Assembly (NCBI GenBank): GCA_902782955.1
Contig: CACZPD010000095.1
Location: 1-31,216 of the forward strand
Reading direction: 5' to 3'
Source of the DNA: an uncultured Erysipelotrichaceae bacterium
GTDB taxonomy: Bacteria > Bacillota_I > Bacilli_A > Erysipelotrichales > Erysipelotrichaceae
DNA length: 31,216 nt
Shown here: positions 1 to 6,858 of the stretch, one piece after another
How positions within the stretch are numbered: the first letter of the stretch is position 1
Layout: each line of letters starts with the position of its first letter
Notes under the pieces: generated by a model
Databases searched by the model: none
What the model was told of the DNA's origin: nothing
Seen by the model: only the letters and a program-made list of their open reading frames with translations
Program-made: the position numbers and the translations under genes

Positions 1-240
1 TATCGGATCGATCCGGAGATTACATCCGCGTTAAAAGAAGCACGTGTATGGTCAAAATTCAGATCATTCCCTTCCCTTTATCAGAGAGTCCGCACTTATA
101 ATATTTCTTTCTATAAAAAACGGGATCCGGAACATTACCATAATGCACTAAAGCATCTGATCCGTGAAACGAAAGCCGGCAGGATGATCGGTGAATGGAA
201 TGACTACGGCAGACTTACGGATGACGGGAATACGGAATAA
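1..240 (+). CDS. C-terminal fragment of an unidentified protein (possibly YdeI/OmdA-like)
   Basis: An open frame enters from the left edge and ends at TAA 238-240, giving the last 79 residues of a protein whose start lies outside the window. The fragment is charged and probably helical, with a Phe-Pro-x-Leu-Tyr-Gln-Arg-Val-Arg segment and, near the end, Gly-Glu-Trp-Asn-Asp-Tyr-Gly-Arg-Leu. The pattern of an aromatic/Arg segment followed by a helix of the type 'Leu-Ile-Arg-Glu-Thr-Lys' is loosely like the C-terminal region of YdeI/OmpD-associated (OmdA) proteins. I am not sure of that assignment. The next gene follows after 44 nt with its own Shine-Dalgarno. Confidence 0.6.
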   Translation, partial: YRIDPEITSALKEARVWSKFRSFPSLYQRVRTYNISFYKKRDPEHYHNALKHLIRETKAGRMIGEWNDYGRLTDDGNTE

Positions 241-284
241 ACGAAAGAAGAGAATAATAAGGTTATAACAAGGAGATTTGTATT

Positions 285-509
285 ATGAAAAAACTGTTTG
301 AACTGGGCAACAGATATGCCGCCCAAAGTGACTGGAAGGATTTCGCGCTCACAAAACTATGCCTGTTTTCCATGGGTATAGCTGCAGGCACGATGGTATC
401 CGCAAAATACAGGAAAGCAGTTATCGGCGCGGCCGCAGCTGGTTTTGCTGTTTCCTACATTCCGCTGATGACAAAACTCTTCCGCGTTGCTGTGAAAAAA
501 GAAAGCTGA
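285..509 (+). CDS. Small membrane protein (74 aa)
   Basis: A 74-residue protein with two likely membrane segments (about residues 22-38 and 45-62) separated by a Lys/Arg-rich turn. Small proteins of this pattern in Bacillota are often labelled 'permease of phosphate ABC transporter'. That label has no functional support I know of and the protein is far too short to be a permease. An AGGAG at 271-275 sits 9 nt before the ATG. The stop (507-509) is one base from the next ATG (TGATATG), so translation of the DUF2200 gene is probably coupled to it. Function unknown. Confidence 0.75.
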   Translation: MKKLFELGNRYAAQSDWKDFALTKLCLFSMGIAAGTMVSAKYRKAVIGAAAAGFAVSYIPLMTKLFRVAVKKES

Positions 510-510
510 T

Positions 511-846
511 ATGCCGAGACAGAGTATTGTTGAGATGAAAGTCTCAAAGGTCTATCCCCTTCTTGTGCAGAAAGCGGAACGCAAAGGCAGGACAAAGGAA
601 GAAGTCGATGCCGTGATCAGATGGCTGACGGGATATGATATGCAGGAAGTTGACCAGGATATGACATATGGTGACTTTTTCGTGAATGCGCCTGCCATGA
701 ACCCGCGGGCTTCCCTGATCAAAGGCAAAGTCTGCGGAGTCAGTGTGGAAACGATCGAAGATCCTTTAATGCGAAAGATCCGCCAGCTGGACAAGCTGGT
801 CGATGAACTGGCAAAAGGACGTCCGATGGAAAAGATCCTGCGCTGA
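511..846 (+). CDS. DUF2200 family protein
   Basis: The 111 residues match the DUF2200 family from end to end: a start of the form '[20 protein letters not shown]', then a WLTGYD block, a block with Asn-Pro-Arg-Ala-Ser-Leu-Ile-Lys-Gly, and a C-terminal '[19 protein letters not shown]' helix ending in Met-Glu-Lys-Ile-Leu-Arg. The length is typical of the family. The family is small, cytosolic and of unknown function. There is no clear Shine-Dalgarno; the start is one base after the upstream stop, which suggests coupled translation. It belongs to the tight run of co-directional genes from 285 to 3529. Confidence 0.85.
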   Translation: MPRQSIVEMKVSKVYPLLVQKAERKGRTKEEVDAVIRWLTGYDMQEVDQDMTYGDFFVNAPAMNPRASLIKGKVCGVSVETIEDPLMRKIRQLDKLVDELAKGRPMEKILR

Positions 847-861
847 TACAATCATCGAATT

Positions 862-1581
862 ATGAAAATGCCGGTTATGAAAAACATACGCAGAGGATAT
901 CATGAGGAAGATCTGAAATTGTTCGGGAAAGAGTCACTTCCCGTTCTTTCCGCATGCGCGGAAGATATCGTATACCTTCTGGACAGAGGATATGCTTATA
1001 AAACTGTTCTTGCTATTACAGGCAACCGGTATTGTCTGACAGAACGCCAGAGAACTGCCCTGATGCGGATCTGCGCATCCGGAGAACATATGCGTGTACG
1101 GCGTGAAAAACGTCTGGAAAGACTGGAGGAAGGCTGTACCGTCAATATCGATGCATTTAACGCCGTGGTACTGATGGAAACTGCCTTGTCCGGCAGTATG
1201 ATCCTGAAAGGAATGGATGGATGCTACAGGGATCTGAGCGGTCTTGCGGGAACATATGCCATCATCCAGAATACCGTTCCAGGCATTGATCTGATCCTGC
1301 GGAAGCTGAAAGAGCATAAAACCGGACTTGCCGTATTCTGGATCGACAAACCGGTATCGAACTCCGGACGTCTCAAGACACATATTGCGGAAGAAGCAGA
1401 ACGTATCGGTATCCCGGTCGATATACGCATGGTGCCGGACGCGGATACTGAATTGAAAAAATGCAGCCACGTCATCTCCGGAGATTCCGAAGTGATCACG
1501 GAATGCATAAGCTGGTACAATCTATATGAGGATCTGATAAAAGATCTGGCCGATCCGTGGGTCGTCAGTCTTGATAAATAA
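862..1581 (+). CDS. DUF434 and DUF5616 domain protein
   Basis: A 239-residue protein. The N-terminal ~60 residues ('RRGYHEEDLKLFGKE', 'AITGNRYCLTERQR') fit DUF434, and the following region, with an 'NIDAFNAVVLMETALSG' segment and a central 'VFWIDKPVSNSGRLKTHI', fits the partner domain DUF5616. The Asp-rich positions and Asn-Ser-Gly-Arg segment suggest a nuclease- or phosphatase-like fold, but this is inference; the family function is not established. No good Shine-Dalgarno precedes ATG 862. ATGs at 868 and 877 are in-frame alternatives, and 877 would begin at 'MKNIRRGYHEED', close to where the family homology starts. The stop codon lies within the leader of the SMI1 gene. Confidence 0.85.
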   Translation: MKMPVMKNIRRGYHEEDLKLFGKESLPVLSACAEDIVYLLDRGYAYKTVLAITGNRYCLTERQRTALMRICASGEHMRVRREKRLERLEEGCTVNIDAFNAVVLMETALSGSMILKGMDGCYRDLSGLAGTYAIIQNTVPGIDLILRKLKEHKTGLAVFWIDKPVSNSGRLKTHIAEEAERIGIPVDIRMVPDADTELKKCSHVISGDSEVITECISWYNLYEDLIKDLADPWVVSLDK

Positions 1582-1594
1582 AAGGAGTATGAAT

Positions 1595-2485
1595 ATGGGA
1601 TTATTTGACGGCATTGCTCTGAACGAACTGTTCGACAATGAAAGTGATTACGGGAAAAAGCACCGGTTTGATGAAATAACAGATGACCTGATCCGGAGGG
1701 CGGAAGAAAAGATGGGATACAAACTGCCGCCATCATACCGGGAACTTCTTAAATTCCAGAACGGCGGTGTAATCAGCGATGACCTTGATGAAAGCTGGCT
1801 TTCTGCCATTTACGGTATCGCGCCGGATCCGAAAACATGGGACGGGCTGGAAGAAATGTTTGATAACTGGCGCGGAGAATGGGAATATCCGGATATCGGG
1901 ATCCCGTTCGGGGAAACGCAGTCTGCCGGTCATGATATGTATTATATGGATTTCCGTATGACGGATGAGAACGAGGAACCGCGCATTGTCAGAATCGACA
2001 ATGAAATGGACAATGAAGTCTGGTTCGTAGCGGATAATCTCGTGGAATTCATCCGCATGATCCTGAAAAACGAGTCAATTGACGAAAGAGAACTGAAAAA
2101 CAGTATTCCAAAACCCAGAAGACTGTTTGTTACAAGAAAGAAGAAATTCGCATCTGCCCTGATGCCATACTGGCTCATTACAGATATTTCAAAAGCGGAT
2201 TTTATGAAACAGTACGGTCTGGAGGATGATCTTTGTGAGCATTCGGAAACGGGACAGCCGATCCCGCGGATCGACGCGTCCATCCTGGATACGGTCGGTA
2301 CAAGGATCCGGAACGGGGAAACTGTCGAAATCACGCTGAAGGATGATTCCTGTACGCTTTTCGCCAGTACGATGGACGGAAGTCTCTCCAATGAGGTCGG
2401 TCTGGATGACTCCCCTGTTCAGAGAAAAACGCTGACGACGAAAGGCGGATTTGCGAAAGTCAGTTACCCGGTCATAGAGCAGTAG
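1595..2485 (+). CDS. SMI1/KNR4 family protein with an extra C-terminal domain
   Basis: The start is set at ATG 1595 because AGGAG at 1583-1587 lies 7 nt upstream. The in-frame TTG (1571) and ATG (1589) either overlap or touch that site. The product is 296 residues. Residues about 20-165 carry the SMI1/KNR4 (SUKH) pattern: 'RAEEKMGYKLPPSYRELLKFQNGG', then 'IPFGETQSAGHDMYYMD' and a late 'VWFVADNLVEFI'. In bacteria this fold is common among toxin-immunity proteins but also occurs in housekeeping proteins. No toxin gene is adjacent here. The C-terminal ~130 residues (from 'RRLFVTRKKKFASALMPYW') form a second region that I do not recognise. Confidence 0.8.
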   Translation: MGLFDGIALNELFDNESDYGKKHRFDEITDDLIRRAEEKMGYKLPPSYRELLKFQNGGVISDDLDESWLSAIYGIAPDPKTWDGLEEMFDNWRGEWEYPDIGIPFGETQSAGHDMYYMDFRMTDENEEPRIVRIDNEMDNEVWFVADNLVEFIRMILKNESIDERELKNSIPKPRRLFVTRKKKFASALMPYWLITDISKADFMKQYGLEDDLCEHSETGQPIPRIDASILDTVGTRIRNGETVEITLKDDSCTLFASTMDGSLSNEVGLDDSPVQRKTLTTKGGFAKVSYPVIEQ

Positions 2486-2511
2486 GAAGCAGGCATAAAC
2501 GAGGTAAACAT

Positions 2512-3129
2512 ATGATTTACGATATTACCCAGCCTTTATTTGAATGCGCCGTTTATCCCGGTGACACGGAACCGCAGAAACACCGTGTACAGGATATGGA
2601 CAACGGTGATCTTTACAATCTGACAGATATATCCTTATGCGTCCATAACGGCACACATGTCGATGCGCCTCTGCATTTTTACCGGTGCGGAAAAGGCACT
2701 GACCGGATCCCGCTTGCGCGCATGATCGGCCCGGCTTATGTGGCAGAACACAACGGCTTGCTTTCCGCCGAAGATGCCGAACGGATATGGAAAACAGCAG
2801 GAGAACAATGTGCAGATGCCCGGAAAAAGATCCTGATCAAAGGCGACGCAGTCATCACAGCCGGCGCTGCACAGGTATTTGCGCAGAAACAGATCGACCT
2901 CATCGGCAATGAATCCCAGTCTGTCGGACCGGCGGATGCGCCGATGGAAGTCCATCTGATCCTGCTTGGGGCCGAAGTCGTGCTGCTGGAAGGCATCGTT
3001 CTGAAAGATGTGCCGGAAGGTGTTTATTTTCTGAACTGTGCGCCTTTGAACCTGAAGGATACGGACGGATCGCCGTGCCGCGCAGTATTGCTGGAATATA
3101 CAGGAGGACAGGTTCATGGAGATCGGTAA
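2512..3129 (+). CDS. Cyclase-family (kynurenine formamidase-like) metal hydrolase
   Basis: A 205-residue protein of the PF04199 cyclase family. The metal-binding signature HxGTHxDxPxHF is present at residues 45-56 (His45, His49, Asp51, His55). The N-terminal 'YDITQPLFE...VYPGD' and the C-terminal 'EGIVLKDVPEGVYFLNCAPL' strand are also characteristic. Family members hydrolyse amide or ester bonds with Zn or Mn, as in N-formylkynurenine formamidase and isatin hydrolase. No kynurenine-pathway gene is in view, so the substrate is open. GAGG at 2501-2504 lies 7 nt before the ATG. The last 14 nt overlap the start of the ParB-like gene, which implies coupled expression. Confidence 0.88.
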   Translation: MIYDITQPLFECAVYPGDTEPQKHRVQDMDNGDLYNLTDISLCVHNGTHVDAPLHFYRCGKGTDRIPLARMIGPAYVAEHNGLLSAEDAERIWKTAGEQCADARKKILIKGDAVITAGAAQVFAQKQIDLIGNESQSVGPADAPMEVHLILLGAEVVLLEGIVLKDVPEGVYFLNCAPLNLKDTDGSPCRAVLLEYTGGQVHGDR

Positions 3130-3529
3130 ACTGACTTTGAAAGAACTCCAGCCATCCCAGTTTTATATTTCAGAAACAAAGCTGTCCGCTGTTGAAAGCT
3201 GGTTTGATCCATGCGATCTTTCCGGCTTTGAACCTATTCCCGTCAAGATTCTGGATGACATCCCGGTCATGACAGACGGTCATACGCGTGCAGCGGCAGC
3301 GCTCCGGGCCGGAATGGTATCCGTCCCGTTGATTGCCGATCCCGATGACCTGGACTGGGATATGTACAGGGAATGTGTGCGTGAATGCCGGAACCGGGGT
3401 GTCAATACCCCGGCAGACCTGCTCTCCAGGATCATTTCTGAAACAGAATATAGAGAGAAATGGGATGCCTGGTGTGATGAAATGCAGGCAGAAGTCCTGA
3501 AGAAAAGAGCTGATCAAAAGATATCCTGA
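3116..3529 (+). CDS. ParB-like nuclease-fold domain protein
   Basis: A 137-residue cytosolic protein. It has the short ParB/sulfiredoxin-like pattern in which a first segment names the positions to be set ('LKELQPSQFYIS') and a central 'PVMTDGHTRAAAALRAG' supplies the Gly-His-Thr-Arg signature. The C-terminal half is a charged helical region ('YREKWDAWCDEMQ'). Homologues in Bacillota are usually left as hypothetical proteins or mislabelled as histone acetyltransferases. It is unlikely to be a chromosome-segregation ParB because there is no HTH or parS partner. ATG 3116 is inside the end of the cyclase gene, and AGGAGGA at 3102-3108 supplies the ribosome site. Confidence 0.8.
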   Translation: MEIGKLTLKELQPSQFYISETKLSAVESWFDPCDLSGFEPIPVKILDDIPVMTDGHTRAAAALRAGMVSVPLIADPDDLDWDMYRECVRECRNRGVNTPADLLSRIISETEYREKWDAWCDEMQAEVLKKRADQKIS

Positions 3530-3550
3530 TAAAAAAATCATCAACTTGTG

Positions 3551-3589
3551 TATAATTCCGGAACTTCTGCTTTGTTACGCAAAGTAACA
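3551..3589 (+). promoter_or_regulatory. Candidate promoter and operator upstream of the XRE regulator
   Basis: A perfect -10 hexamer TATAAT lies at 3551-3556 without a convincing -35. About 17 nt downstream is the inverted repeat TGTTAC-GCAAA-GTAACA (3573-3589), overlapped by a second one, CTTTG-TTACG-CAAAG (3570-3584). Placed just after the predicted transcription start, this is a plausible autorepression site for the XRE protein encoded at 3669. Inference only. Confidence 0.4.
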
Positions 3590-3668
3590 GGAATGTCACA
3601 TCCCGTCCCTTGTTCCGCGGCGGATGGGGAATCTAAGATGAAGCCGGATACATAAGGAGGTATTCATA

Positions 3669-4244
3669 ATGACATTTGGAGAAAAACTGAAAGAAGCGAG
3701 AAAGGAAGCCGGTCTCACACAGGATGAGCTTGCGGAAAAACTGAGCGTGTCCAGATCTGCTGTGGCGAAATGGGAATCCGACAAAGGATTGCCGGACGTC
3801 AATAATCTGAAAGCTATGTCCCAGCTGCTTTCTGTCAGCCTGGATTATCTGCTCGATGATGAAGAAAAACTAAGCTTTAACGAAACAAAGGAAGCCATCG
3901 ATCTTGATTTCTTTGAAAAGACAGGAAATTGCCGGGACAAAAAGGATGCGGCTGTTTATGCGAAATACAGTAACGCAGACGCAATATATCCGCTGATCCG
4001 GCATAAGAAAAAGAATAAAACAGAGTTTCTTGTTGATTTCCTGGTCCAGCCCGGTATCATCCAGCTGACAGACTACATCAATGATATGTCAGCCTATTAT
4101 CTGGTTGAGAAAGACCGGAAACAGCTGCTTGTCAGGGTGTCAGATGATTTCATCACTTCCTGTGAGCTGGCTGACAAGGTTGATCCCAGAAAGTTTTATT
4201 ACGGGAAATACGTTTTCCGGAAAGCGGTGTATCAGCTGATATAA
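3669..4244 (+). CDS. XRE-family transcriptional regulator
   Basis: A 191-residue protein. Residues 2-62 form a Cro/C1-type helix-turn-helix ('LKEARKEAGLTQDELAEKL', then 'SVSRSAVAKWESDKGLPD', ending at 'LLSVSLDYLLDDEE'). The remaining ~125 residues are soluble and not recognised; they alternate charged helices and hydrophobic strands ('FLVDFLVQPGIIQLT', 'QLLVRVSDDFITSC') and may sense a ligand or mediate dimerisation. A near-ideal AAGGAGG at 3655-3661 precedes the ATG. A candidate promoter and inverted-repeat operator lie at 3551-3589. Its target beyond itself cannot be told; the neighbouring GNAT gene is 47 nt downstream and could be co-transcribed. Confidence 0.85.
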   Translation: MTFGEKLKEARKEAGLTQDELAEKLSVSRSAVAKWESDKGLPDVNNLKAMSQLLSVSLDYLLDDEEKLSFNETKEAIDLDFFEKTGNCRDKKDAAVYAKYSNADAIYPLIRHKKKNKTEFLVDFLVQPGIIQLTDYINDMSAYYLVEKDRKQLLVRVSDDFITSCELADKVDPRKFYYGKYVFRKAVYQLI

Positions 4245-4257
4245 ACAGATACTGAAT

Positions 4258-4277
4258 GGATATGCTATGACATATCC
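4258..4277 (+). repeat. Perfect inverted repeat just upstream of a GNAT ribosome site
   Basis: GGATATG-CTATGA-CATATCC is a perfect 7-bp stem with a 6-nt loop. It ends one base before the GGAGGAG Shine-Dalgarno (4279-4285) of the GNAT gene. There is no T-run, so it is not an intrinsic terminator. It could be an operator or an RNA hairpin affecting ribosome access. Confidence 0.45.
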
Positions 4278-4291
4278 CGGAGGAGTGAATA

Positions 4292-4750
4292 ATGACGTTT
4301 GAAATCCAGCCCTACACAAAAGAGAGGATCGATGATGTTCTCCGCTTTGAAGGTGATCTTCGCAAAGAAGAAGACTTCTGGGGGTGGGAGATCAATAATC
4401 AGTATATTGCGGATGTCAAAGCCAGCTTTGAGGATCCTTCTTTCAGTGAATCTGTTTCCCTTCTTGCCTATGCGGGTGACAGAGTCGTCGGAAGAATTGA
4501 CTCCTCGATGATCAAAAGTCATTTTGACGGATCGGTAAAAGCATATCTGGACTGGATCTGCGTGCTCAAAAGTTTTCGCCATCAGGGCGCTGCACGGGCT
4601 TTGCTGGATGAGCTGAAGAGAACACTGAAGAAAAAAGGTATAACAACTCTCATCGCATTGACAGCATCAAATGAGGAAGCACAGCGTTTCTACAGGAATA
4701 TTCCCGATTCCAAGATGGGAGATATCGGCATCTGGATCGATATCCGCTGA
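4292..4750 (+). CDS. GNAT family N-acetyltransferase
   Basis: A 152-residue protein with the GNAT fold. Acetyl-CoA-binding motif A is visible as 'VLKSFRHQGAARALLDELK' (about residues 90-108, R-x-x-G-x-A), followed by the motif B pattern 'ASNEEAQRFYRNI'. The second half of motif A is slightly degenerate (HQGAA rather than Q/RxxGxG/A), which is still common in the family. The acceptor substrate is unknown. GGAGGAG at 4279-4285 fixes the start. It is co-directional with the XRE gene upstream and may be its target; the AraC-type regulator downstream appears to have a separate control region. Confidence 0.85.
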   Translation: MTFEIQPYTKERIDDVLRFEGDLRKEEDFWGWEINNQYIADVKASFEDPSFSESVSLLAYAGDRVVGRIDSSMIKSHFDGSVKAYLDWICVLKSFRHQGAARALLDELKRTLKKKGITTLIALTASNEEAQRFYRNIPDSKMGDIGIWIDIR

Positions 4751-4787
4751 AGATACGCAAATGATCCCTGACAAAACGAAACAGGAA

Positions 4788-4833
4788 TTGACAGGAAGTA
4801 ATATCTGATCATTTCTACAATAGAAGCATCAGA
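4788..4833 (+). promoter_or_regulatory. Candidate control region of the AraC/GyrI regulator with interrupted palindrome
   Basis: A consensus -35 TTGACA (4788-4793) and a -10-like TACAAT (4816-4821) are present but 22 nt apart, which is too far for an ordinary sigma-A promoter. An interrupted palindrome is centred on the TACAAT: TCTGAT (4804-4809) and TTCT (4813-4816) pair with AGAA (4822-4825) and ATCAGA (4828-4833). The layout would suit a regulator that reshapes the promoter. This is inference from spacing. Confidence 0.35.
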
Positions 4834-4848
4834 GAGAGGAGCCTGACA

Positions 4849-5745
4849 ATGGAATGGCTGACAAGCATACGCAGAGCGATCGATTACATGGAAGAGCATC
4901 TGACTGACAGTATCAGTGTGCAGGATGTTTCCCGGGAGGTTTATATGTCCCCTTTCTTTCTGCAGAAAGGATTTTCCCTGATGACAGGATACGGGATCGG
5001 GGAATACATCAGAAACAGGAAGCTGTATCAGGCGGCGCTTGATCTCCTCGGGACAAATGACAAAGTAATCGACATATCACTGCGTTACGGGTATGAAACT
5101 CCGGAAAGTTTCACTAAGGCTTTTTCCCGGTTTCACGGCGCATCCCCTTCCCAGATCCGGGCAGGCAGTGCCGCAGTCAGAACTTTTCTTCCTCTGACCA
5201 TCAGTGTGCAGATGCAAGGAGGTAATCAGATGGACTATACGATCACAACGATGTTTCCGTTTAAGGTCATCGGCTTTCAGAAAGTGTTTGACAATGAAAC
5301 CGCATATGCAGAGATCCCGAAGTACTGGGATGAGATCTGCGATAAGTATGCTTACAGCGTTTACGCCGGTAATGCTCCGGCAAATCCCTGCGAGCAGGCC
5401 GTGGTGGATAACTGTATCGGGGAATACGGCATCTGTATAGATGATATCGGCAATGGAAAATTCAGATATCTTATAGCCGGAAAATATTCAGGCGGAGAGG
5501 TGCCGGAGGGCATGGTCGTTTATGAATTTCCAAGAAGCGAGTGGGCGGTGTTCAACTGCATCGGTCCGATTCCGGAGGCTCTGCAGAGTGTTAACACGCG
5601 GATCTTTAAGGAATGGCTGCCGGGCAACCCGGAGTATGAGCTCTGCGGCAGCGCCAACGTGGAATGGTATGATTGCGTAAACGGCGAAAAGACTGACCCC
5701 GACTACCGCAGTGCGATCTGGATACCGGTAAAGAAAAAAGGATAA
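4849..5745 (+). CDS. AraC-family (Rob-like) regulator with GyrI-like effector-binding domain
   Basis: A 298-residue two-domain regulator. Residues about 8-105 form the double helix-turn-helix of AraC/Rob proteins ('MEEHLTDSISVQDVSREVY', 'MSPFFLQKGFSLMTGYGIG', and a second HTH ending 'GYETPESFTKAFSRFHGASPS'). Residues about 128-297 form the GyrI-like/BmrR-C small-molecule-binding domain ('MDYTITTMFPFKVIGFQKVF', then 'WDEICDKYA', and a C-terminal 'EWYDCVNGEKTDPDYRSAIWIPVK'). Such proteins usually activate transport or detoxification genes after binding lipophilic cations. GAGAGGAG at 4833-4840 lies 8 nt before the ATG. A strong in-frame internal start precedes the second domain (see 5216-5232). 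Confidence 0.9.
   Translation: MEWLTSIRRAIDYMEEHLTDSISVQDVSREVYMSPFFLQKGFSLMTGYGIGEYIRNRKLYQAALDLLGTNDKVIDISLRYGYETPESFTKAFSRFHGASPSQIRAGSAAVRTFLPLTISVQMQGGNQMDYTITTMFPFKVIGFQKVFDNETAYAEIPKYWDEICDKYAYSVYAGNAPANPCEQAVVDNCIGEYGICIDDIGNGKFRYLIAGKYSGGEVPEGMVVYEFPRSEWAVFNCIGPIPEALQSVNTRIFKEWLPGNPEYELCGSANVEWYDCVNGEKTDPDYRSAIWIPVKKKG
5216..5232 (+). promoter_or_regulatory. Internal ribosome binding site and ATG at the GyrI-like domain boundary
   Basis: AAGGAGG (5216-5222) followed 7 nt later by an in-frame ATG (5230) lies exactly at the junction of the DNA-binding and GyrI-like domains. Initiation here would give a 171-residue free effector-binding protein (5230-5745). The Gly-Gly linker common in this family also produces GGNGGN, so the match may be partly a by-product of coding. 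Confidence 0.4.
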
Positions 5746-5751
5746 CTGACA

Positions 5752-5784
5752 AAAACCATCTCCACTTGTCCGGGAGATGGTTTT
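5752..5784 (+). terminator. Intrinsic terminator after the AraC/GyrI regulator
   Basis: A perfect 12-bp stem AAAACCATCTCC (5752-5763) pairs with GGAGATGGTTTT (5773-5784) across a 9-nt loop. The run of T in the descending arm and the symmetric A-run suggest function on both strands. It separates the regulator from the radical SAM unit. Confidence 0.85.
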
Positions 5785-5817
5785 CACTTATGCTTTTAGC
5801 GGGAGGTGAGATCCATA

Positions 5818-6858
5818 ATGATCCGGAAACTGAATCTTGTCACAGATCTGTACGGATGCCCGAACCGGTGTATGCACTGCTGGCTCGGACATATGCCCAA
5901 CAGGAAAATGGAAGAAGACGCTGACCTTTTCATTATGGATTATTTTTCTCCTTACGCGGAAAAGATCGCCTTCTACAGCTGGCTGCGGGAACCTGATTTC
6001 TGTGATAATTATGCAGAAAGATGGCAGCGGGATCTGGATATTTCGAAAAATACGGTACCAGAGCGTTTTGAACTGGCAGGTTTCTGGCGGATCGTACGTG
6101 ATGATGCTTATATACCCTTTCTGAAATCTGTTGGTGTAAACAAAGTACAGCTGACGTTTTTCGGACTGGAAGAAACACAGGACCGCTATATAGGCAAAAA
6201 AGGAGCGTTTAAAGAAGTATTAAAAGCTTCAGAACTGCTGACGGAAAACGGGATCGTACCCCGCTGGCAGTGCTTCATCAACGAAGAGAATAAAGATGAG
6301 ATCATTGAGATATACCATATGGCGCAGAAGATCAGGGAAAAATGTCCGGAGCTTGAATTCTTCGTTCATGAGGGAACATGCGACGGGGAGAACCGAAAGC
6401 TGTATCCGATCCGTATCAGGAAACGGAATATACCGGCAGAACTGATACCGGTATACCTCGGATATGAAGAGGTTTTAACAGAAAGAGAATGCTGTGAAAT
6501 ACTGCAGAAAGATTCATCTGTGCCAAAGCTTCCGATCACAGATGAGATCACACTCAACATTTCCAATACCTATGATGTTTATTACAATTTCACGCATATG
6601 ACGGAACCGTGGATCATAGGAAATCTGAAAAATGAAAAAACAGAAATTCTGATCCCGCGCATTATAAAGGGAGATACATTTGCTCTGAATGCCCTCGCAG
6701 AAACCTCATGGCAGAAGCTGGCGGAACAATTCGGTGATTTCCATTCGGACCGTGCATTCGGGGAGGACGATTACCGGATGTACCTCATAAACAGTTATCT
6801 TGATCATTACATGCAAAAACAGAAAACGGAGACAACCTATGATTCGGTACAGCAATGA
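5818..6858 (+). CDS. Radical SAM protein
   Basis: A 346-residue radical SAM enzyme. The [4Fe-4S] motif CxxxCxxC is at residues 14-21 (Cys14, Cys18, Cys21) in 'LYGCPNRCMHCW'. A (beta/alpha)-barrel-like body follows, with 'GVNKVQLTFFGLEETQDRYIG' and 'GIVPRWQCFINEENKDEI' as recognisable strand-helix units. There is no SPASM-type Cys cluster at the C terminus. The start at 5818 is chosen because GGGAGG (5801-5806) lies 11 nt upstream, while the upstream GTG (5806) is inside that site. The last 20 nt overlap the GNAT gene, so the two are probably co-expressed. The substrate is unknown; SAM-dependent radical chemistry is the family expectation. Confidence 0.88.
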   Translation: MIRKLNLVTDLYGCPNRCMHCWLGHMPNRKMEEDADLFIMDYFSPYAEKIAFYSWLREPDFCDNYAERWQRDLDISKNTVPERFELAGFWRIVRDDAYIPFLKSVGVNKVQLTFFGLEETQDRYIGKKGAFKEVLKASELLTENGIVPRWQCFINEENKDEIIEIYHMAQKIREKCPELEFFVHEGTCDGENRKLYPIRIRKRNIPAELIPVYLGYEEVLTERECCEILQKDSSVPKLPITDEITLNISNTYDVYYNFTHMTEPWIIGNLKNEKTEILIPRIIKGDTFALNALAETSWQKLAEQFGDFHSDRAFGEDDYRMYLINSYLDHYMQKQKTETTYDSVQQ

